Source: Actinomycetota bacterium (lineage in GTDB: Bacteria; Actinomycetota; Acidimicrobiia; Acidimicrobiales; JAJPHE01). From it: DNA of 59,576 nucleotides. Location of the stretch: positions 1-59,576 of the forward strand of contig JAJPHE010000042.1 in NCBI GenBank assembly GCA_021325435.1, given 5' to 3'. A model generated the notes under the pieces. That model had not been told where the DNA came from. It worked only from the letters and a program-made list of their open reading frames with translations, and made no database searches. The position numbers and the translations under genes were made by a program. Shown piece after piece: positions 59,233 through 59,576 of the stretch (positions are counted from its first letter, which is position 1; every line of letters begins with the position of its first letter).

Positions 59233-59576
59233 GTGTCGCCACGCTCGCTCGGTTCGCTCGGCTTTCCGATCTTCGATGCCGACAACCACATGTACGAGAC
59301 CCAGGAGGCGCTGACCAAGCATCTCCCCGACAAGTACAAGGGGGCCATCGACTACGTCGACGTCCGGGGCCGGACCAAGATCGTGGTAAGGGGCCAGATC
59401 AGCGACTACATCCCCAACCCCACCTTCGACGTGGTGGCCGCCCCCGGCGCCCAGGAGGAGTACTTCCGCCACGGGAACCCCGACAACAAGTCGTACCGCG
59501 AGATCATGGGCGAGCCCATGCGCTGCATCCCGGCCTTCCGCGAGCCGGCCCCCCGCCTCGAGCTGATGAACGAGCT
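59233..59576 (+). CDS. amidohydrolase family protein, 3' end cut by the window
   Basis: The visible 114 residues, from a GTG preceded by GGAGGGGGA, contain FPIFDADNHMYETQEALTKH, then KYKGAIDYVDVRGR, then GEPMRCIPAFREPAPRLE. The opening D-A-D-N-H matches the N-terminal metal segment of PF04909 amidohydrolases, and the layout resembles a third paralogue of those at 21870 and 54873. No stop codon is reached before position 59576, so the gene is incomplete. A possible AACTGCAGTT palindrome lies about 25 bases upstream, in a 107-base intergenic region after the SDR. Confidence 0.8.
   Translation, partial: MSPRSLGSLGFPIFDADNHMYETQEALTKHLPDKYKGAIDYVDVRGRTKIVVRGQISDYIPNPTFDVVAAPGAQEEYFRHGNPDNKSYREIMGEPMRCIPAFREPAPRLELMNE

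Noticed and set aside
1-59576. CRISPR arrays, tRNA or rRNA genes, insertion sequences
   Set aside because: No repeated direct spacers, clover-leaf signatures, rRNA-like sequence or transposase-like proteins were seen by eye in either strand.

Overview
The window is GC-rich throughout, tightly packed, and dominated by actinobacterial lipid and acyl-CoA catabolism genes. Many starts are GTG or TTG, and 4-nt GTGA/ATGA stop-start overlaps are frequent. A deazaflavin (F420)-type reductase, many acyl-CoA dehydrogenases, AMP-forming ligases, SDRs and PF04909-type amidohydrolases suggest an actinobacterium. An Acidimicrobiia-like or Mycobacteriales-like soil or aquatic organism is my guess; the sequence does not prove it. 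I saw no rRNA, tRNA, CRISPR, insertion sequence, phage or origin. No stretch over 300 bases lacks a gene.

Region 1 (1-19.4 kb) is mixed and rich in exported proteins. It holds an SDR, then a GMC oxidoreductase with a Tat-exported gluconate-dehydrogenase-subunit-3-like partner and a cupin. Next is a three-gene translationally coupled secretion operon: a divergent subtilase with a beta-propeller tail, a neutral-ceramidase-like protein, and an 889-residue protein of unknown function with a C-terminal membrane anchor. After that come a hemerythrin protein, an F420-type reductase, two methyltransferases, and a minus-strand operon of a Cys-rich secreted protein, a PQQ-like propeller and a DUF5655 protein.

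Region 2 (19.5-47.4 kb) is a catabolic island. It contains acyl-CoA ligases, acyl-CoA dehydrogenases (one a fused double-domain FadE34-like protein), crotonases, thiolases, SDRs, a Zn alcohol dehydrogenase, a P450, a TetR regulator, an FGGY kinase, a 2-hydroxyacid dehydrogenase, a class II aldolase and a peptidase/deacylase operon. Seven intergenic regions from 23.1 to 47.4 kb carry the same palindrome, TGAC-N6-GTCA (best form TGACGCCGGCGTCA), 8-60 nt from start codons. This looks like a local regulon, and the TetR gene at 24789-25517, last gene of the P450 operon, is the obvious candidate regulator. The substrate is unknown. The P450, ligase, heteromeric and fused acyl-CoA dehydrogenases and thiolases fit side-chain or branched/cyclic acid beta-oxidation. 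The kinase-dehydrogenase-aldolase set would add a hydroxy-acid or sugar branch.

Region 3 (47.4 kb to the end) holds further acyl-CoA metabolism genes without that palindrome: a ligase, a coupled operon of acyl-CoA dehydrogenase, degenerate partner, ligase and FAS1-like dehydratase, an amidohydrolase with a crotonase, and an acyl-CoA dehydrogenase-SDR pair followed by an amidohydrolase cut by the window edge.
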